DNA of 64,000 nt, taken from positions 5,393,501 to 5,457,500 of the forward strand of contig NC_064035.1 of assembly GCF_932526225.1 (NCBI RefSeq), in the 5' to 3' direction. Positions 62,001-64,000 of this stretch are shown piece after piece. This DNA is from Nematostella vectensis. Taxonomy: Eukaryota > Cnidaria > Anthozoa > Actiniaria > Edwardsiidae. Under the pieces are notes generated by a model. That model saw only the letters and a list, made by a program, of their open reading frames with translations. It was not told where the DNA came from and did not search any database. The translations under genes were made by a program, and so were the position numbers. Position 1 is the first letter of the stretch; every line of letters begins with the position of its first letter.

Positions 62001-63085
62001 AGTGGTCACCACCCAGCACTGCACCATCACAAATCAATAATTCCTTTATTAAAAAAAAAAAATCACAAACATTTTGAAGCAGCTTTAATAAGTTAGGCTT
62101 TGCACATAATTTATGAACCAAGATGTGGGCCATTGATGCCCCTGCCTTCATTATTGTTCAATTGTCTTTGTTATAATCATTTTACTTTGCATTTTTTTAA
62201 ATATAAATATTATTTATTTTACAGGGGGCTCATACAAGTGCTCTAAGTTCAGATGTTATTGAGTGTGTGTTTAAAACATTGGATAAAGATGACATTTTAC
62301 CTCAGTCAAGCCAATGCGACGACCAACAAACCAACAACTCTGAACTATTTGATTTAGCTGTTAAATGTTTCATCAAAGTTGTTCAACTTGTACAGCAAGC
62401 ATCAAAACCACAAGAGGTATGTATTTTAATACTCAGGATTAAATCACTGTTGTATAGTGAGATAGGAGGAGGTAAGGTAGAATAAGCATATTATCTAACT
62501 TTCACGGTAAAAAAGAGCTAATGATACTGTCTCCTGGAAGATATTTACCATTTTAAGTGTTATAAAAGAAGAAATAAATTCTCATGACTCTAGAGATGTC
62601 TTGGATTTCATCTTGTCTTGAAGAAGAAAGCAATCTCCTCATACAGTAATACTAGAGATTTTTCTTGACTCAGCCTCAGCCCTATACCTCACTTTTATGT
62701 CAGTTCCTCCACCGCTGATACTTATCTTATATGGATTTGTACATGTTTTCCAATTCTTTATTTTACAGTGTCAGCTAGACACCCCAAGTCTGATAATGAA
62801 GTTTCTGGCGTGTCTTGGCACATGGTATGAATGATCTTAGGTTGTTTTATCATCTTGCCATTACCATTCAAAAAGTAACAAACTTGAATAAAAAGATCCA
62901 GATAAACACCAACCTTTATGTTAAATCAACAGCACTTCTCATCACTCTATTACAAGGGTTTCTTCTCTGCTAGGTACGTATGCTGCGCCATAGCAAAGTG
63001 TGGGGCACTGGGGATACACCCACCCTTCCCTGGAGATGACTTCAAGCTGCAAGGCTGTACCATGTCAGTTATCTTAACGTTCTAA
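59089..63085 (+). CDS. Unidentified multi-exon gene (partial model)
   Basis: Candidate exons: 59089..59144 (MAAADGEETPEEREKSQK), 59375 to about 59550 (VADVCGLWQLLSDSVSDLL and on to ALTDS), 62225..62416, 62769..62824 and 62974..63067 or beyond. Acceptors are good (TTTTACAG, TTACAG, CTGCTAG). Phases agree between the first two exons and across the last three. The donor joining exon 2 to 62225 is uncertain (GTTAGA near 59551 or GTCGCG), and the first donor, GTATTA, is weak. The last exon reads to a TAA at 63083 unless spliced onward. The encoded segments are helical and leucine-rich (DVIECVFKTLDKDD, LFDLAVKCFIKVVQLVQQ, PSLIMKFLACLGTW), like an alpha-solenoid protein. I do not recognise the family. 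Confidence 0.55.
60227..60420. repeat. About 39-bp degenerate tandem repeat
   Basis: Five imperfect units beginning CCCCTCTTTTC and containing TATAAAGG(A/G)TG or CAA(C/T)GATGTGTG, abutting the inverted-repeat arm at 60411. Confidence 0.75.
60411..61874. mobile_element. Inverted pair of about 105-bp arms (TIR element or two opposed MITEs)
   Basis: Left arm about 60411-60520 (TAGCCTACTTGTAGGCTTTG, then CGCATACCACGG and GCCATCTTGGATAACG) recurs inverted at about 61771-61874 with roughly 85% identity by eye. The interior holds a piggyBac-like MITE and no transposase. It lies in the presumed intron of the unidentified gene. Confidence 0.65.
61148..61443. mobile_element. piggyBac-like MITE with TTAA target duplication
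   Basis: TIR AGGGGCAGTGTCATGGTA at 61152-61169 and its complement with one mismatch at 61422-61439, flanked on both sides by TTAA (61148-61151, 61440-61443), the piggyBac target site. 288-base non-coding interior. Confidence 0.85.
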
Positions 63086-64000
63086 AGTTAATTTTGGCCA
63101 GAAAATGTCCAAACTTCTCTTTAGACACTGGTACTGGCCTTGCACATGATGTTGCGCATCAGAGCATAACAAGAATTCTAACGCTAGGTTTATGATTTAT
63201 GATTTTTATTTTATTTGCATAGCGTTTGTCTAATGTGCATCTCGAATCCAAAGTTAGAGATAATAAAAATTTAGAAACATTAAAAAAAATTATAAATAAA
63301 AACAGTGCCATAAAAACAGGCTGTTTTAAAGCCCATTTTGTTATGAAAATTGCTCCATCTTTTTGCTGATTAAAAAGGAACTTTTTCTTTTGTAGTTTGA
63401 TCAATGTCATAAATGGAATGCACTTGAAATTCTCTTTAAGACACTGTCCATTTTATAGATAGAGGATAAGAAATGAGAACAGATGGGAGCAATAAGCAGC
63501 GTTAGAATTTTTTCAACAATAGAAAACACAAAACGTCGAATTACGTCACAGCTTTTTTGGCCTTATTTTGCCCTTTTTGCCTTCATTGCGCCCTTTTTGC
63601 CCATTGCGCCTTTTTTGCCCTTTTTGCCTTATTTTGCCATCGCACACTCTCTGCATTTTTCATTGTGCTTTTTATGCAGTATGAAGTATTTTTTTATCTA
63701 TTTAAGTGTATTTTTTATCCCTAGACACTATATCAACCAGCTGTTACGAACATTAGCGAAATCTAAAACAAGTGCGAAAAAATGCGCGATAGGGCAAAAC
63801 TAGGCAAAAAAGGCAAAACACATTTGCAGCATTCAAATGTTACGCAGCACTTTATGATAACTACATAATGTCCATACTTCGACAACAAAATATCGAGGTT
63901 TTCTATTAGGTTAGAAAAATAGTATGTATCCCAAATTCCGGATACGTATAACGCAATACTTAAGAAATAGCAGTAAATTTAAAACGAAATTTCGAGAAAT
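63086..64000. other. Right edge, AT-rich, with a small inverted repeat
   Basis: No exon recognised. Repeated TTTTGCCC/TTGCGCC motifs at about 63558-63640 face AGGGCAAAA/AGGCAAAA motifs at about 63790-63822 in inverted orientation, probably another small foldback element. Confidence 0.5.

Overview
The window looks like nuclear DNA of an early-branching animal, most likely an anthozoan cnidarian such as a sea anemone. The genes are animal families split by short GT-AG introns. The gaps and introns hold LINEs, a tyrosine-recombinase retrotransposon, many small terminal-inverted-repeat (TIR) elements and an unusual number of minisatellites. All exon models were built by hand from splice sites, reading phase and remembered family sequence. 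No search was run.

Layout, left to right. (1) 1.7-2.8 kb, plus: a two-exon NK2-class homeobox gene. (2) 8.6-10.3 kb, plus: a four-exon aquaporin with altered pore motifs; one exon is only 75 bases. (3) 10.7-17.1 kb, minus: a nine-exon orthologue of Ras suppressor 1 (RSU1), with a LINE and a TIR element in its introns. (4) 20.6-36.4 kb, minus: a 24-exon orthologue of TTC13/SRFR1, phase-consistent throughout. (5) 37.5-38.9 and 40.7-41.9 kb, plus: two tandemly duplicated two-pore potassium channel genes. (6) 42.5-49.5 kb, minus: a five-exon lysosomal phospholipase A2 (PLA2G15/LCAT family) gene. (7) 50.1-54.2 kb: a degenerate Ngaro/PAT-type retrotransposon with split direct repeats, whose Gag-like ORF is fused in frame to the start of selenoprotein K. 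(8) 55.8-58.7 kb: a LINE deletion derivative with ORF1, PHD finger and endonuclease but no reverse transcriptase. (9) 59.1-63.1 kb, plus: exons of a gene I do not recognise.

The most striking pattern is that several minisatellites here are tandem copies of a host splice site with its adjoining exon end. In the phospholipase gene, the ends of exons 3 and 4 with their 5' splice sites are amplified into arrays of roughly 39 x 25 bp and 78 x 36 bp, filling the following introns. In TTC13 the end of exon 19 is repeated as seven 49-bp units, and a 3' splice-site region (exon 14) shows degenerate repeats. In RSU1 the donor of exon 6 is duplicated with a 46-bp period. The downstream decoy donors whose products I could follow (RSU1, TTC13 and the 36-bp array) lead to a premature stop; the 25-bp array shifts frame.

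The genes share no obvious pathway. Their common features are compact exons and repeat-laden introns.
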